This document shows positions 18,197-27,327 of a stretch of 64,000 nt of DNA, piece by piece. The DNA comes from Candidatus Poribacteria bacterium (GTDB lineage: Bacteria; Poribacteria; WGA-4E; WGA-3G). Position numbers and translations under genes: made by a program. Within the stretch, counting starts at the first letter, position 1, and the number at the start of each line of letters is the position of its first letter. The stretch is from NCBI GenBank assembly GCA_009841255.1, contig VXMD01000072.1, forward strand, positions 1 through 64,000, given 5' to 3'. The notes beneath the pieces were generated by a model. The model had not been told where the DNA came from. It did not search any database and was given only the letters and a program-made list of their open reading frames with translations.

Positions 18197-19048
18197 ATGT
18201 TCAAATTGGGAACCATCACAGATGGAATCAGCCGGGACTTCGAGTATGCGCTCGACACGATGGTAGAAACCGGATTGGAATACGTTGAGTTACAATACCT
18301 GTGGGAAAAGCAGGTTGGCGATCTGACGGATGCGGACATTGAACGGGTCAAGGGATTAATCGAAGCTCGGGATTTGAAGGTGTCGTGTATCTCGCATCAC
18401 AATCTCACGGCGCTTCCTGTAGACACGGCGGTTGACGCGCCTGCGTATCGTGCGCACATTGCGACACTGCAACGGTGTATCGATGTGGCTCAGGCACTTG
18501 GCACGAATCTGGTGCGGATTTTCAGTTTCCGAAAAGAGATGGTGCTTTTTGGAGCGGAACCGATTATCTCCGAAGGCGCGTGGACGACACTTCTGAACCG
18601 GTTAGAGGGGCCGTTGCGAATCGCCGATGCGGCAGATATCACGCTTGTCATCGAAACCGCAATCTCCGGTAACGTGACATCGGCGCACCTTGCGAGACAG
18701 TTGATCGATGAATTGGACGTGCCACATCTGAAAGTCCTTTGGGATCCATGCAGTTCCCTCTATTGTACCGAAATTCCCTATCCGAATGGGTACGAGGTCA
18801 TCCGCGAACACATTGCCCACGTTCATCTCAAGGATGGCGTTGTGAACCTCCCGGCGGCAACATTCGACTTCTGCGCCATGCGACGAGGACAGATGGATCC
18901 TTACTATAATGACATCGTGAACGCATTGAAACGGGACGGATACGAAGGGGCAATCTCTTTAGAAAGCGTCTACACGCCAGTCGGCGGGACGCGTGAGGAC
19001 GGATTTAGGGAATCGTTGCCAGTGTTTATGGAACTCATGGGACGATAG
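18197..19048 (+). CDS. Sugar phosphate isomerase/epimerase (xylose-isomerase-like TIM barrel)
   Basis: A 283-residue AP-endonuclease-2-type TIM barrel as in hydroxypyruvate isomerase, inosose dehydratase and IolE/IolI proteins. Metal-ligand regions seen are VIETAISGN (Glu), LKVLWDPCS (Asp), AHVHLKDG (His) and ISLESVY (Glu). GAGAGGA precedes the ATG. Together with the upstream dehydrogenase it suggests a small sugar-conversion unit. A symmetrical hairpin terminator follows the stop. Confidence 0.87.
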   Translation: MFKLGTITDGISRDFEYALDTMVETGLEYVELQYLWEKQVGDLTDADIERVKGLIEARDLKVSCISHHNLTALPVDTAVDAPAYRAHIATLQRCIDVAQALGTNLVRIFSFRKEMVLFGAEPIISEGAWTTLLNRLEGPLRIADAADITLVIETAISGNVTSAHLARQLIDELDVPHLKVLWDPCSSLYCTEIPYPNGYEVIREHIAHVHLKDGVVNLPAATFDFCAMRRGQMDPYYNDIVNALKRDGYEGAISLESVYTPVGGTREDGFRESLPVFMELMGR

Positions 19049-19068
19049 CACGCAAGACTTAAAAAGGA

Positions 19069-19110
19069 AAAGGACGCAATCAATACGTTTTGGCTGCGTC
19101 CTTTCATTTT
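19069..19110. terminator. Bidirectional intrinsic terminator
   Basis: AAAGGACGCA (19069-19078) and TGCGTCCTTT (19095-19104) form a perfect 10-bp stem; T-rich sequence follows on the plus strand (CATTTT) and A-rich sequence precedes it. It lies between convergent genes ending at 19048 and 19135, so it can serve both. Confidence 0.75.
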
Positions 19111-19134
19111 AACTCTGTATAGCAAAGCTAAACT

Positions 19135-20358
19135 TTACTTGGCTTTCAGACTTCCCCACGTTGTGAAGAGTTTGCCAGCGGGTTCAACGGAAACGTAAGT
19201 ATCCCCGATAGTCCATACGCCGCCGACACCAGCGAACATGCTCCAACCGCCGCCGCGTTCACTGACCTTCACGAGCAGGACGTTAGGACCTGCCATCAGG
19301 TTAACTTTGAAATCGTCTTGGAAATCGCCAGCACCGCGGTTGACAGCGTTTGTGTGAACGACTTCACCATTGAGCCAGACTTTGACGGAGTCATCGCTAC
19401 CGACTTTCGCCGGGACGCCACTCTGATCTTCAGGCGCGTTAAGGATGATCAGTGCATAAGACGAATGGTCATTGACATCCCCTTCACCCAAGCCGATCTC
19501 ATTGACGAGATCGTTGACGTTGTTACCGCCGGTTTCAGAAATTTCACCGATTGTCCATTCCAAATCGCCGACTTTCTCGCCTGCACTGGCACCGTTCATA
19601 GCGACCATCTCTTCAGTAACTGCACCACCACTGGCTTCAGCGAGTGAATCAACATCGGTCGAATTCGCGCCACCTTGACCTGATTCGGTCGCGGCAATCA
19701 TCCAAAGCCACGGACCGGTAATTTTCCCAGCGACACCGGGAGTAGCGGGTTTAAAGACAGCATTCACATCGGCATCGACACCAACGAACATGCTCCAACC
19801 ACCACCACGTTCACTGACCTTCACGAGCAAGAGGTTATCGCCTTTCTTGATATCCACTTGGAATGTGTCCTGGAAGTCACCAGCACCCCGGTTAACAGGG
19901 TTGTTGTGAACCTCTTCACCGTTGAGCCAGACTTTGACGGAGTCATCACTGCCGACTCTCATGTCCACGCCGTCCTGATCGGAATCGGATTCAAGCGTGA
20001 TGAGGGCGTAAGACGAGTGATCGTTGACATCGCCTTCACCCAAGCCAATCTCAGTGACGGTGTCATTGACGTTGTTACCGCCGGTCTCAGAAATTTCACC
20101 GAGCGTCCATACCAAATCACCGACAGCATCGCCTTCATTGGCACCGTTGTTTGCGATCATCTCTTCGGTAACATCGCCACCACTGGCTTCAGCGAGCGAA
20201 TCGACATCGGTAGCGGCGGCGCCGCCTTGACCGGCTTCGGTCGGGGCGATCATCCAAAGCCACGGACCGGTAATTTTATCTTGGGCATCGACAGTTTGTG
20301 CCATAGCAAAAAGTGCTATGAGACATACAAACCCTATTGTGAACAATTTTCTATACAT
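19135..20358 (-). CDS. Secreted protein with two jelly-roll repeats and VEP-type C-terminal tail
   Basis: A 407-residue exported protein, family not recognised. Residues 1-25 are a signal peptide ending near VDAQ. Two tandem repeats of about 175 residues follow, each starting ITGPWLWMIA and each containing SDDSVKVWLNGE, a VNRGAGDFQD segment and LLVKVSERGGGWSMF. The VKVWLNGE pattern resembles galactose-binding-like beta-sandwiches appended to glycosidases. The C-terminus VEPAGKLFTTWGSLK is shared with five other secreted proteins here. It is a duplicated version of the neighbour at 20616-21308. The role may be carbohydrate binding at the surface; this is inference. Confidence 0.8.
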   Translation of the reverse strand: MYRKLFTIGFVCLIALFAMAQTVDAQDKITGPWLWMIAPTEAGQGGAAATDVDSLAEASGGDVTEEMIANNGANEGDAVGDLVWTLGEISETGGNNVNDTVTEIGLGEGDVNDHSSYALITLESDSDQDGVDMRVGSDDSVKVWLNGEEVHNNPVNRGAGDFQDTFQVDIKKGDNLLLVKVSERGGGWSMFVGVDADVNAVFKPATPGVAGKITGPWLWMIAATESGQGGANSTDVDSLAEASGGAVTEEMVAMNGASAGEKVGDLEWTIGEISETGGNNVNDLVNEIGLGEGDVNDHSSYALIILNAPEDQSGVPAKVGSDDSVKVWLNGEVVHTNAVNRGAGDFQDDFKVNLMAGPNVLLVKVSERGGGWSMFAGVGGVWTIGDTYVSVEPAGKLFTTWGSLKAK

Positions 20359-20500
20359 GAAAATCCTCCAATTAATTTTTTTATTTTTAAATCAAACAAA
20401 GTGTGTTGCCTGTTCTCGCGGGTCCGGCTGCACCTCAATCAGAGATCGTGGCGACAATATTGCACCGATGCTTACAAGGATAGGACAACCTCTTTAAATT

Positions 20501-20530
20501 AGTCTAACAAATATACCACAATTAAATCAA
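20501..20530 (-). promoter_or_regulatory. Candidate promoter of the two-repeat secreted protein
   Basis: On the minus strand TTGATT (20525-20530) and TAGACT (20501-20506) are 18 bp apart. The predicted leader is about 135 nt. Confidence 0.45.
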
Positions 20531-20559
20531 GCACAAAAAATTGTGCAATTTTAGCCGAT

Positions 20560-20593
20560 AAAAACGGTTCCGAATCGTGAGATCCGGAACGGT
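20560..20593 (-). terminator. Intrinsic terminator of the gene at 20616-21308
   Basis: On the minus strand CCGTTCCG, a 12-nt loop and CGGAACCG are followed by TTTTTA. One mismatch lies in the outer stem. It sits 23 bp beyond the stop codon. Confidence 0.65.
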
Positions 20594-20615
20594 GATACCG
20601 ACTAAGAATATCAAC

Positions 20616-21308
20616 TTAGTAAGAACGTTTAATTCTTGCCCACTGTGTTGCTAATTTGCCAGCAGGTTCAACGGGAAGTCCTTTGAACTCGAGGTTGTAT
20701 TCCAAAGGCGCGTCGATACCGGCGAACATGCTCCACCCGCCGCCGCGTTCACAGACTTTAACCATGAACACGTTATCGCCTTTTTTGATATCCACCTCAA
20801 ATGTGTCCTGAAAGTCGCCAGCACCGCGATTGACCGGGTTTTTGTGAACCTCTTCGCCGTTCATCCAGACCTTAACGGAGTCATCGCTACCGACGCGGGC
20901 TTCAACACCTTTCTTCGTAGCCTTTGATACGGCGTTGATTACGGCGTAGGAACAGTGATCATTGACATCGCCCCCGGGTCCCAATTTAATCTTTATCAGC
21001 ATATCGTTGATGTTGTTCCCACCGACTGCGGATATCTCTCCCTCGGTCCATTTGTAACCTTCGGCAAATTTGACTTTCAGAATATCCTTTGTAATGCCCT
21101 GCTCAGCGACATCTATCTCGGTCAGTTTACCCTTTGTTGCCTCGTCGATACCGTCCTCATCTGTTACGGCAGCACCGCCTTGACCGGCGGGGCTCTCGGT
21201 AATCATCCAGTACCAAGGACCTTCAATTTTGTCTAAGGCAGTCGCGAATTGTGCCGTCAGAAGGAATCCGATAGCACACACCGCCATAATCGTGAATATA
21301 CGTTTCAT
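20616..21308 (-). CDS. Secreted jelly-roll protein with VEP-type C-terminal tail
   Basis: A 230-residue single-repeat relative of the protein at 19135-20358. Residues 1-24 form a signal peptide. The repeat opens with IEGPWYWMI and carries DDSVKVWMNGEEVH, a VNRGAGDFQD segment and MVKVCERGGGWSMF. It ends in VEPAGKLATQWARIK. It has its own promoter and terminator, so the pair arose by duplication but is separately transcribed. Function unknown. Confidence 0.8.
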   Translation of the reverse strand: MKRIFTIMAVCAIGFLLTAQFATALDKIEGPWYWMITESPAGQGGAAVTDEDGIDEATKGKLTEIDVAEQGITKDILKVKFAEGYKWTEGEISAVGGNNINDMLIKIKLGPGGDVNDHCSYAVINAVSKATKKGVEARVGSDDSVKVWMNGEEVHKNPVNRGAGDFQDTFEVDIKKGDNVFMVKVCERGGGWSMFAGIDAPLEYNLEFKGLPVEPAGKLATQWARIKRSY

Positions 21309-21361
21309 TTTTTATTTAACCTCCATGCTTTGGTTATCGTTTCTGTTCAACTAACGAAAAT

Positions 21362-21390
21362 ATTTTAGCACAGGTTACCAGAAAAGTCAA
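21362..21390 (-). promoter_or_regulatory. Sigma-70 promoter of the single-repeat secreted protein
   Basis: On the minus strand TTGACT (21385-21390) and TAAAAT (21362-21367) are 17 bp apart, about 50 bp upstream of the start; GGAGG lies before the ATG. Confidence 0.65.
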
Positions 21391-21426
21391 CTCCATTTTT
21401 CAGTTGAATTTGAAAATATCTATTGA

Positions 21427-21732
21427 TCATTCTGCCTGTAACTGCTTTTGGACACTGATAACCTTATCATCCATTGTCTGTGTTCTGTCGACCCGAGTGC
21501 CAAATTTGAGTGTGGTTGTGATTCGGGGTGCCCCCATCTCATGGACGACTTCATGACATCGTCGAATTGCTGCAAATACGACATCCCAGTCGCCTTCGAT
21601 GTTGGTGCCGTAAGCGTGCAGTTTCGTCTCCAAACCCGCTGCCTTCAGCACTTTTTCACACGCAGTAACGTATTTCGAGACCGAAACACCGACTCCCATT
21701 GGAACAACACAGAGATCTGCGATAACCTTCAT
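21427..21732 (-). CDS. MTH1187-family thiamine-binding protein
   Basis: A 101-residue ferredoxin-like protein. The opening KVIADLCVVPMGVGVSVSKYV and the later GTNIEGDWDVVFAAIRRCHE and RITTTLKFGTRVD match the family once called DUF77, reported to bind thiamine or pyrimidine analogues. The start at 21732 has AAGGAGG 6 nt upstream; the frame continues further upstream into the aldo/keto reductase gene but without family similarity. It lies 10 bp after that gene, an apparent two-gene operon. Confidence 0.85.
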   Translation of the reverse strand: MKVIADLCVVPMGVGVSVSKYVTACEKVLKAAGLETKLHAYGTNIEGDWDVVFAAIRRCHEVVHEMGAPRITTTLKFGTRVDRTQTMDDKVISVQKQLQAE

Positions 21733-21742
21733 AGCGCCTCCT

Positions 21743-22681
21743 TTAATCGTTGCGTAATTGTTCCAAAATGTCGGCGGGTAAAGATGCCGCACCCGAAGTC
21801 GCAACCCCGTCGTCAACTTGTGCTGGGGTCATCATTCCGGGAACAACGCAAGAGACAGCCGGATGCGCCAAGATGAATTTGAGGGCGGCTTGTGGGAGAC
21901 TGCGCGCTTTATTCCGAACGATCGACTTCACCTGTTCGACTCGCTCCAGATCGGCAAGAAACTTCTCACGGGACCACGTCTTTCGATAGTCATTTTCGGC
22001 AAAGACGGTATCGGGTCCGAGTTGTCCAGAGAGTAAACCGGACGACAACGGCTGTCGAACAGTAACAGCAATACCGTTCTCGGCGGCGGTTGCCATTACA
22101 GGGGTTGCCATCTCTTGGGTGAGGATATTGTAGGTGAGCATCAATGAAGAGATACCGGTTTCTGCTATTGCCTTCAACGCATCTGACTCACTTCCGAGAG
22201 CCAATCCATAAAAGCGAATCTTACCCTCGGTTTTGAGTTCCTCCATTGTCCCGAAAGCATCATTCCAGGCGTCTGCAGGCGGTGGCGAGTGGAATTGGTA
22301 GATGTCTATAACATCCCGCTTCAACCGTGTGAGACTCCCTTCAACCGCAAGCCGAATATAATCGGGCGAAACATTGAACGATGGATGCTCCCATCCATGG
22401 CTGATCCAGCCGTCGGAATCTAATTCATAGCCGAGTTTTGTTGCAATGATAACTCTATCGCCGAGTGCTGAAAAGGCTTCACCGAGGAGCCGTTCGGCGC
22501 GACCCCCACCATATTGGTCTGCCGTATCGTAATAGGTGACACCGCTTTCAAAGGCGTATCGGAGGAGATCCACAGCATCGGTTTCACCGATGTCTCCCCA
22601 CTCACGTCCTCCGAGCTCCCATGTTCCCATGCCGATTTCAGAAACGGTTAACCCTGTATTCCCCAATTTGCGTTGGTGCAT
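21743..22681 (-). CDS. Aldo/keto reductase
   Basis: A 312-residue AKR of the YajO/GTAX-like group. Catalytic residues appear in YYDTADQYGGG (Asp, Tyr), IATKLGYE (Lys) and DIYQFHSPP (His). The C-terminal VVPGMMTPAQVDD is typical of this subgroup. The likely role is NADPH-dependent reduction of aldehydes or keto-sugars. It is followed closely by the thiamine-binding protein gene. Start ATG at 22681; no strong Shine-Dalgarno seen. Confidence 0.9.
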   Translation of the reverse strand: MHQRKLGNTGLTVSEIGMGTWELGGREWGDIGETDAVDLLRYAFESGVTYYDTADQYGGGRAERLLGEAFSALGDRVIIATKLGYELDSDGWISHGWEHPSFNVSPDYIRLAVEGSLTRLKRDVIDIYQFHSPPPADAWNDAFGTMEELKTEGKIRFYGLALGSESDALKAIAETGISSLMLTYNILTQEMATPVMATAAENGIAVTVRQPLSSGLLSGQLGPDTVFAENDYRKTWSREKFLADLERVEQVKSIVRNKARSLPQAALKFILAHPAVSCVVPGMMTPAQVDDGVATSGAASLPADILEQLRND

Positions 22682-22831
22682 TATTTCCCCCTTCGCAAGG
22701 CACGGGACCCTGCAATCTCAATGTATTACAATTTAGATTTGCCGACCATTTTATGATATTCACAACTCCTTGTCAACAATTTTTATTCCGCTCCGTAACG
22801 CAGTATCTTCCGTTACAAAAACGAATTTAGA

Positions 22832-22861
22832 TTGACAGACGCCATTCGTTTTTGGTAAGAT
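22832..22861 (+). promoter_or_regulatory. Candidate sigma-70 promoter of the dehydratase operon
   Basis: TTGACA (22832-22837) and TAAGAT (22856-22861) are 18 bp apart, followed by a leader of about 52 nt. Confidence 0.5.
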
Positions 22862-22887
22862 ATAGGTGTTCAACTACAGTTTTAAAT

Positions 22888-22919
22888 CGTGCCATTTCTC
22901 CGCAAGGAAAAATTAAAAA
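22888..22919 (+). repeat. Leader repeat module C before the dehydratase gene
   Basis: CCATTTCTCCGCAAGG, then AAAAAT and TAAAAAA, runs into the ATG at 22920. The segment CATTTCTCCGCAAGG is also found before the acetyltransferase at 26096. Confidence 0.6.
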
Positions 22920-23957
22920 ATGAAATTATTGGTCACGGGGGGTGCTGGCTTTATCGGTACCAACTTCATCCGATACTATCTGCAACGCAATTCGGACGAT
23001 ACGCTCATTAACTTTGACCGGCTGACGTACGCTGGAAATCTTTCCAATCTGACGGACATAGCGGAAACCTATTATCCAAAGCGATACAAATTTGTGCAGG
23101 GCGATATTTTGGACGTTGCACTTGTGGAAAGCGTTCTGAAAAAGGAGCGTCCGGAGGTAATCGTCAATTTCGCTGCGGAGTCCCATAACAGTCGCGCAAT
23201 TCTACAGCCGCGTCGGTTCTTTGAAACGAACGTGATAGGAACGCAGGTGTTACTCGACGCGTCTCGGAAGTACGGCGTGCAGCGGTTTCATCACATCTCT
23301 ACATGCGAGGTTTATGGCGAACTTCCTTTAGACTCGCCCGACATGTTCAGTGAAAACGCCCCCTATCGTCCACAGACACCTTACAACGCCTCTAAAGCGG
23401 CTGCGGATCATCTCGTGAATGCCTACTTCCATAGTTTTGGCATGCCGATTACGATTTCCAATTGTGCGAATAACTACGGTCCCTATCAACACCCGGAGAA
23501 ACTCATTCCGCTCTTTACAACAAATGCAATCCAAGACTTACCGTTAACGCTCTACCGAAGCAGTCATAACCGACGAGAGTGGTTGCATGTCGAGGACCAT
23601 TGTAGGGCAATCGCGGCAGTCCTTGAACGCGGCAAAATCGGTGAAACCTACAACGTTGGAAGTGGTGTGGAGAAGAGTATTGAAGAGATTAGCGATTTCA
23701 TACTGGATGTTCTTGACAAACCGCGGCATTTGAAAACTTATGTTCCCGATCGACCTGGACACGATTGCCGTTATCTCTTGGATTCGAGCAAGATTGCCGA
23801 GGATATAGGGTGGAAACCGGTTATTGCGTTTGAAGATGGGATGCGCGAGACGATCCAGTGGTACGTCGAAAATCAGAAGTGGTGGCGGGCAGTTCAACAG
23901 AAGGCGGACGATGAAGCAGTTCAAGAGGACAAATGGGAAACGTTCACACGGAGGTAA
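22920..23957 (+). CDS. dTDP-glucose 4,6-dehydratase-like SDR
   Basis: A 345-residue extended short-chain dehydrogenase closest to RmlB, which makes 4-keto-6-deoxy sugars. Seen: GGAGFIG, the AAESH motif and catalytic Tyr155/Lys159 in YNASK. Oddly, the catalytic TDE triplet of RmlB is Thr128-Cys129-Glu130 (STCEVYG), and the AAESHVDRS segment reads AAESHNSRA. The acid Asp is thus replaced, so the reaction may differ from classical dehydration. It is the first gene of an operon with a PhyH dioxygenase (4 bp spacing) and an MDR dehydrogenase (18 bp). Confidence 0.85.
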   Translation: MKLLVTGGAGFIGTNFIRYYLQRNSDDTLINFDRLTYAGNLSNLTDIAETYYPKRYKFVQGDILDVALVESVLKKERPEVIVNFAAESHNSRAILQPRRFFETNVIGTQVLLDASRKYGVQRFHHISTCEVYGELPLDSPDMFSENAPYRPQTPYNASKAAADHLVNAYFHSFGMPITISNCANNYGPYQHPEKLIPLFTTNAIQDLPLTLYRSSHNRREWLHVEDHCRAIAAVLERGKIGETYNVGSGVEKSIEEISDFILDVLDKPRHLKTYVPDRPGHDCRYLLDSSKIAEDIGWKPVIAFEDGMRETIQWYVENQKWWRAVQQKADDEAVQEDKWETFTRR

Positions 23958-23961
23958 ATGT

Positions 23962-24930
23962 ATGCAACTCACAGCGGAACAATTGGCAGCATGGAAACGT
24001 GATGGAATCATCGTGATACCTAACGTGTTTCCACAGGAAGTGATTGCACCGGCGTTAAAAGAGATGGAGCACAATGCTTACGATGGTTTGACTTACGCCG
24101 AATATCGAGAGAAATGGGATCCGCAACCGGACGTGTTGAAGAGTGCCTATGAGAAGAACAGCGATCTGCAACTGCTTGCGGGTCCCTTTGGTAAAGCAGT
24201 GCATTTTCCGACAGGCTTGGAAGCGATGGATAAGCTTATCGAAAACGAGGCGTATCTCACAATCGCACAGCAATTGTTAGGCACGGAGGAAATTCGACTC
24301 GGTTATGGACAAATCTTCCTTCGAGAGGGACTCACCGATAGCCGTCATAGCGAACATCCGTGGCAGGGGTATCATATTGACAATGCGACGAATTCCGCCT
24401 TGCCACCGCATCCCGATTGGCAACGCTACGGATATATTTTGTCTGCTATTTTCCTGCATGACATCGAATTAGACGGTGCCCCGATGCTCGTCTGTCCAGG
24501 TTCACAGGACCGATTGGATAAAATATGGGCGAGGTATCCGGGGAGAGCGGGTGGAATGGGGATTCCTGACCTACGTGAATTTAAAGAAGAACTCGCAGAT
24601 CCGGTGCCCCTTACGGCGAAAGCGGGGAGTGTTGCCTTCCGATCCAGTTATTTGGTTCACGCCGCACAGCCGTTTCAGAACAGGAGCAGACAGCGTGGGT
24701 GGATGGGGTATCACTTCCATCGGGCGGACAATGCCGATTGGTGCAAGACGACGCGTCCTGTACCGGGTTGGGGCAGCCCACAGTATATGAAATTTGTCGC
24801 GCAAACGACCCCTGCTGTGCGACGCGTTTTGGGGTGGCCCGCTCCCGGTGATGCATACTATACACCGGAAGCCCTTGCACGCCTTGAACAGGCATATCCG
24901 GGGATCAATCTGGAACCTTATCGAAAATAG
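23962..24930 (+). CDS. Phytanoyl-CoA dioxygenase (PhyH) family protein
   Basis: A 322-residue Fe(II)/2-oxoglutarate oxygenase. Iron ligands are His138 and Asp140 (HID) and His233 in YLVHAAQPF. The start at 23962 has GGAGG 7 nt upstream; the frame is open further upstream across the end of the dehydratase gene but is not family-like there. Middle gene of a three-gene operon, so hydroxylation of a nucleotide sugar or its product is conceivable but unproven. About 50 residues differ in arrangement from the other PhyH protein at 6583, so the two are distant relatives. Confidence 0.9.
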   Translation: MQLTAEQLAAWKRDGIIVIPNVFPQEVIAPALKEMEHNAYDGLTYAEYREKWDPQPDVLKSAYEKNSDLQLLAGPFGKAVHFPTGLEAMDKLIENEAYLTIAQQLLGTEEIRLGYGQIFLREGLTDSRHSEHPWQGYHIDNATNSALPPHPDWQRYGYILSAIFLHDIELDGAPMLVCPGSQDRLDKIWARYPGRAGGMGIPDLREFKEELADPVPLTAKAGSVAFRSSYLVHAAQPFQNRSRQRGWMGYHFHRADNADWCKTTRPVPGWGSPQYMKFVAQTTPAVRRVLGWPAPGDAYYTPEALARLEQAYPGINLEPYRK

Positions 24931-24948
24931 AATCAGAAAGGACTATTC

Positions 24949-25998
24949 ATGAGTAAAACACGAAAAGTTTTAATGATGAATGAAGCCGGACGTATCTGGA
25001 CGGAGGAGCAGGAAACACCTGCGCCGAAACCGGGGCAACTCTTAGTTGAGGTTCACGCCTCGATGGTAAGTCCCGGTTCGGAACTCGGTGGTGTCAAAGG
25101 GCGACGCGAGAATCCAGGTGCCGAAGCGCGGCAGCGTCCGTTCGGATATACGAACGCTGGGGTTGTCATCGGCACAGAGGGAGACTGCGACGAATTCGAA
25201 ATCGGGGATAGGGTGGCGGGTATGGGTGGGGGTTATGCGCTCCACGCCACGTATGCTTGTGTCCCGCACAACTTGTGTGCCAAGATACCGGATAACGTCA
25301 GCCATGAAGAAGCCGCGTCTGTTCATCTCGCCGCAACTGCCTTACATGCGGTGCAACGCGGACGCATCCGTATCGGTGAGAACGTTGTCGTTGCTGGATT
25401 GGGCATCGTTGGGCAATTTGCGTGTCAGATCGCCAAAGCCGCAGGTGCTTATGTGATCGGTATGGATCGACTCCCGCTACGGATAGGCATTGCTGAAGAG
25501 GCAGGGATACACCGTGCGGTAAACGTGTCAGACACAGATCCGATTCTGATCGCAAAGGAAGTCACCAGCGGTTACGGTATGGATTGCGGAATTATTGCCT
25601 TTGGTGGCGACGCGACGGGCGCGTTTAAACAGATCCGAGCGATGCTCAAGACGGCACCCGATACCCACAAATTTGGACGGATTGTCATTGTTGGCGGTGC
25701 CGATATTACGCACAATTTCGCAGCAGGGCTCGGCAATGTTGATGTTATTAGTGCGGCGCGCACGGGACCCGGTTACCACGACGAGGATTATGAACACGGC
25801 GCGGATTATCCACCCGTGTTTGTTCCGTGGCCCACACAACGCAATTTGGAATTATCGTTACGGCTGATGTCGGAAGGTAAAGTCCAAGTGAAACCGATAA
25901 TCACAGATATTCTTCCGATTGATCAGGCACCCGAAGGGTGTGAGAAATTGATCCAAACCCCGAATGAGGCATTAGGCGTTGTCTTTTCAATGCAATAA
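24949..25998 (+). CDS. Zinc-type medium-chain dehydrogenase/reductase
   Basis: A 349-residue MDR-superfamily protein: an N-terminal GroES-like fold and a Rossmann fold with VVVAGLGIVGQFACQIAKAAG. The catalytic Cys usual after the first strand is replaced in SMVSPGSELG, and no structural zinc Cys cluster is seen, as in the BchC/threonine-dehydrogenase-like group that acts in secondary metabolism. AGAAAGGA precedes the ATG. Last gene of the operon with the dehydratase and dioxygenase. Confidence 0.85.
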   Translation: MSKTRKVLMMNEAGRIWTEEQETPAPKPGQLLVEVHASMVSPGSELGGVKGRRENPGAEARQRPFGYTNAGVVIGTEGDCDEFEIGDRVAGMGGGYALHATYACVPHNLCAKIPDNVSHEEAASVHLAATALHAVQRGRIRIGENVVVAGLGIVGQFACQIAKAAGAYVIGMDRLPLRIGIAEEAGIHRAVNVSDTDPILIAKEVTSGYGMDCGIIAFGGDATGAFKQIRAMLKTAPDTHKFGRIVIVGGADITHNFAAGLGNVDVISAARTGPGYHDEDYEHGADYPPVFVPWPTQRNLELSLRLMSEGKVQVKPIITDILPIDQAPEGCEKLIQTPNEALGVVFSMQ

Positions 25999-26064
25999 TA
26001 GTTATCGGTTGTCAGCAATCAGGAACAGGCGACTTGAAAGCAAAAAGCGTCAAAGTCCAAGTAG

Positions 26065-26095
26065 ACTTCATTTCTCCGCAAGGTAAAATTGAAAA
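26065..26095 (+). repeat. Leader repeat module C before the acetyltransferase gene
   Basis: TCATTTCTCCGCAAGG, TAAAAT, TGAAAA, ATG at 26096. Upstream, 25999-26040 carries TTATCGGTTGTCAGCAATCA, a fragment that recurs in degenerate form at 1052 and 46530. Confidence 0.6.
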
Positions 26096-27313
26096 ATGGA
26101 AATTAGAGGGGCGTACGAATCAGAATTAGAACAGGTCGTTGAACTGTGTTGTTTAGCATTTAATCCCGATGGACATGAACGTTATTGGCAATATGTGCGT
26201 GGGGACAGCAGTTACAGACTTCCACAAACCCGGGTTGTCGTCGTGAACGACACGGTTGTTTCGACGCTGCGCGTTTGGGAGCGGCGGATGCGGGTCGGTG
26301 CGTCCCTCGTAACGATGGGTGGCATTGGGGGGGTTGGCACACATCCGAAGTATCGTGGGGTTGGGTATGCGTCTGCCCTCATGCGGGATACTATCGACTA
26401 TCTGCGGACGACGGGATGTGACATCAGCGCGCTGTTTACTATCATTCCAGAGGCGTTTTATCGCCGTTTGGGATGGACCTCTCTTCCGCTGCACGGTTTC
26501 CACGTGCCGTGCGATTCTACAATGGACACGAAGCATCCATCGGGTTGGGAGATAAACACTTTCGACCCAGAATCGGATTTAGATGCTGTGGCGAGACTAT
26601 ACGATCTCAGTAATACAGAGCAGAGCGGAACCATCGCACGGACGCGGGCTTATTGGAATATGGCACCCTGCCGCATCCGCGAGGTCCTTCCAACTGTTGT
26701 CGCACGGCGAGAGGGACACATTGACGGGTATCTCAACTACAAGATATCCGAAAAGACCGCAGAAGTGCATGAGGTAGGATATACTTCCAATAATCCAGAT
26801 GTTTTGGATGCACTCGTATCCCACTTTTTGAAAGTGTGTGAAGCGCAAGCGGTTGAGAAGATAGAGGGTACGTTCTCGCCGCAACATCCATTTGTAGAAC
26901 GACTCATGGTCCGATCCAATGGGGCGTTAACTCCGATAACTGACACGAAAATGATGCTCTACGCTGTGGATCTACCGGTGCTTTTGCGCCGCCTGATCGT
27001 CGGGTGGGAATCGCAAATTGCGGAGGCCGAGGAGACGTTTCCACCGCTCACCGTCAAATTGCCTGCTCTTAACAATCAGCAAGCCGCCTTACGACACAAT
27101 GCGGATGGCACGCTGCAAATCGTTCCCGAAGATGCTGACACTGTTGACTTGGGTGTCGACTTAACGGAAGCAGATTTCTGGCAACTCCTGTTCGGCGAGA
27201 TTGGGTGGGAGCAGGTAAGCTCCGAGACTTCGGTTTCCCCTGAAATTTCGGCGTTTTTAGGCACGTTATTTCCTAAACGCGAGGTCATCTTCTGGTCCCC
27301 GGATCGGTATTGA
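26096..27313 (+). CDS. Eis-like GNAT N-acetyltransferase
   Basis: A 405-residue protein with the three-part Eis layout: two GNAT folds and a C-terminal SCP2-like domain. The acetyl-CoA motif A is visible as GGVGTHPKYRGVGYASALM in the first GNAT fold. EisC-like end segments include VDLTEADFWQLLFGE. Eis-type enzymes acetylate amines such as aminoglycosides or protein lysines. The TGA stop overlaps the upstream sequence of the DNA methyltransferase gene, so the two are probably co-translated. Confidence 0.85.
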   Translation: MEIRGAYESELEQVVELCCLAFNPDGHERYWQYVRGDSSYRLPQTRVVVVNDTVVSTLRVWERRMRVGASLVTMGGIGGVGTHPKYRGVGYASALMRDTIDYLRTTGCDISALFTIIPEAFYRRLGWTSLPLHGFHVPCDSTMDTKHPSGWEINTFDPESDLDAVARLYDLSNTEQSGTIARTRAYWNMAPCRIREVLPTVVARREGHIDGYLNYKISEKTAEVHEVGYTSNNPDVLDALVSHFLKVCEAQAVEKIEGTFSPQHPFVERLMVRSNGALTPITDTKMMLYAVDLPVLLRRLIVGWESQIAEAEETFPPLTVKLPALNNQQAALRHNADGTLQIVPEDADTVDLGVDLTEADFWQLLFGEIGWEQVSSETSVSPEISAFLGTLFPKREVIFWSPDRY

Positions 27314-27327
27314 GGTGGATGCAAGGT

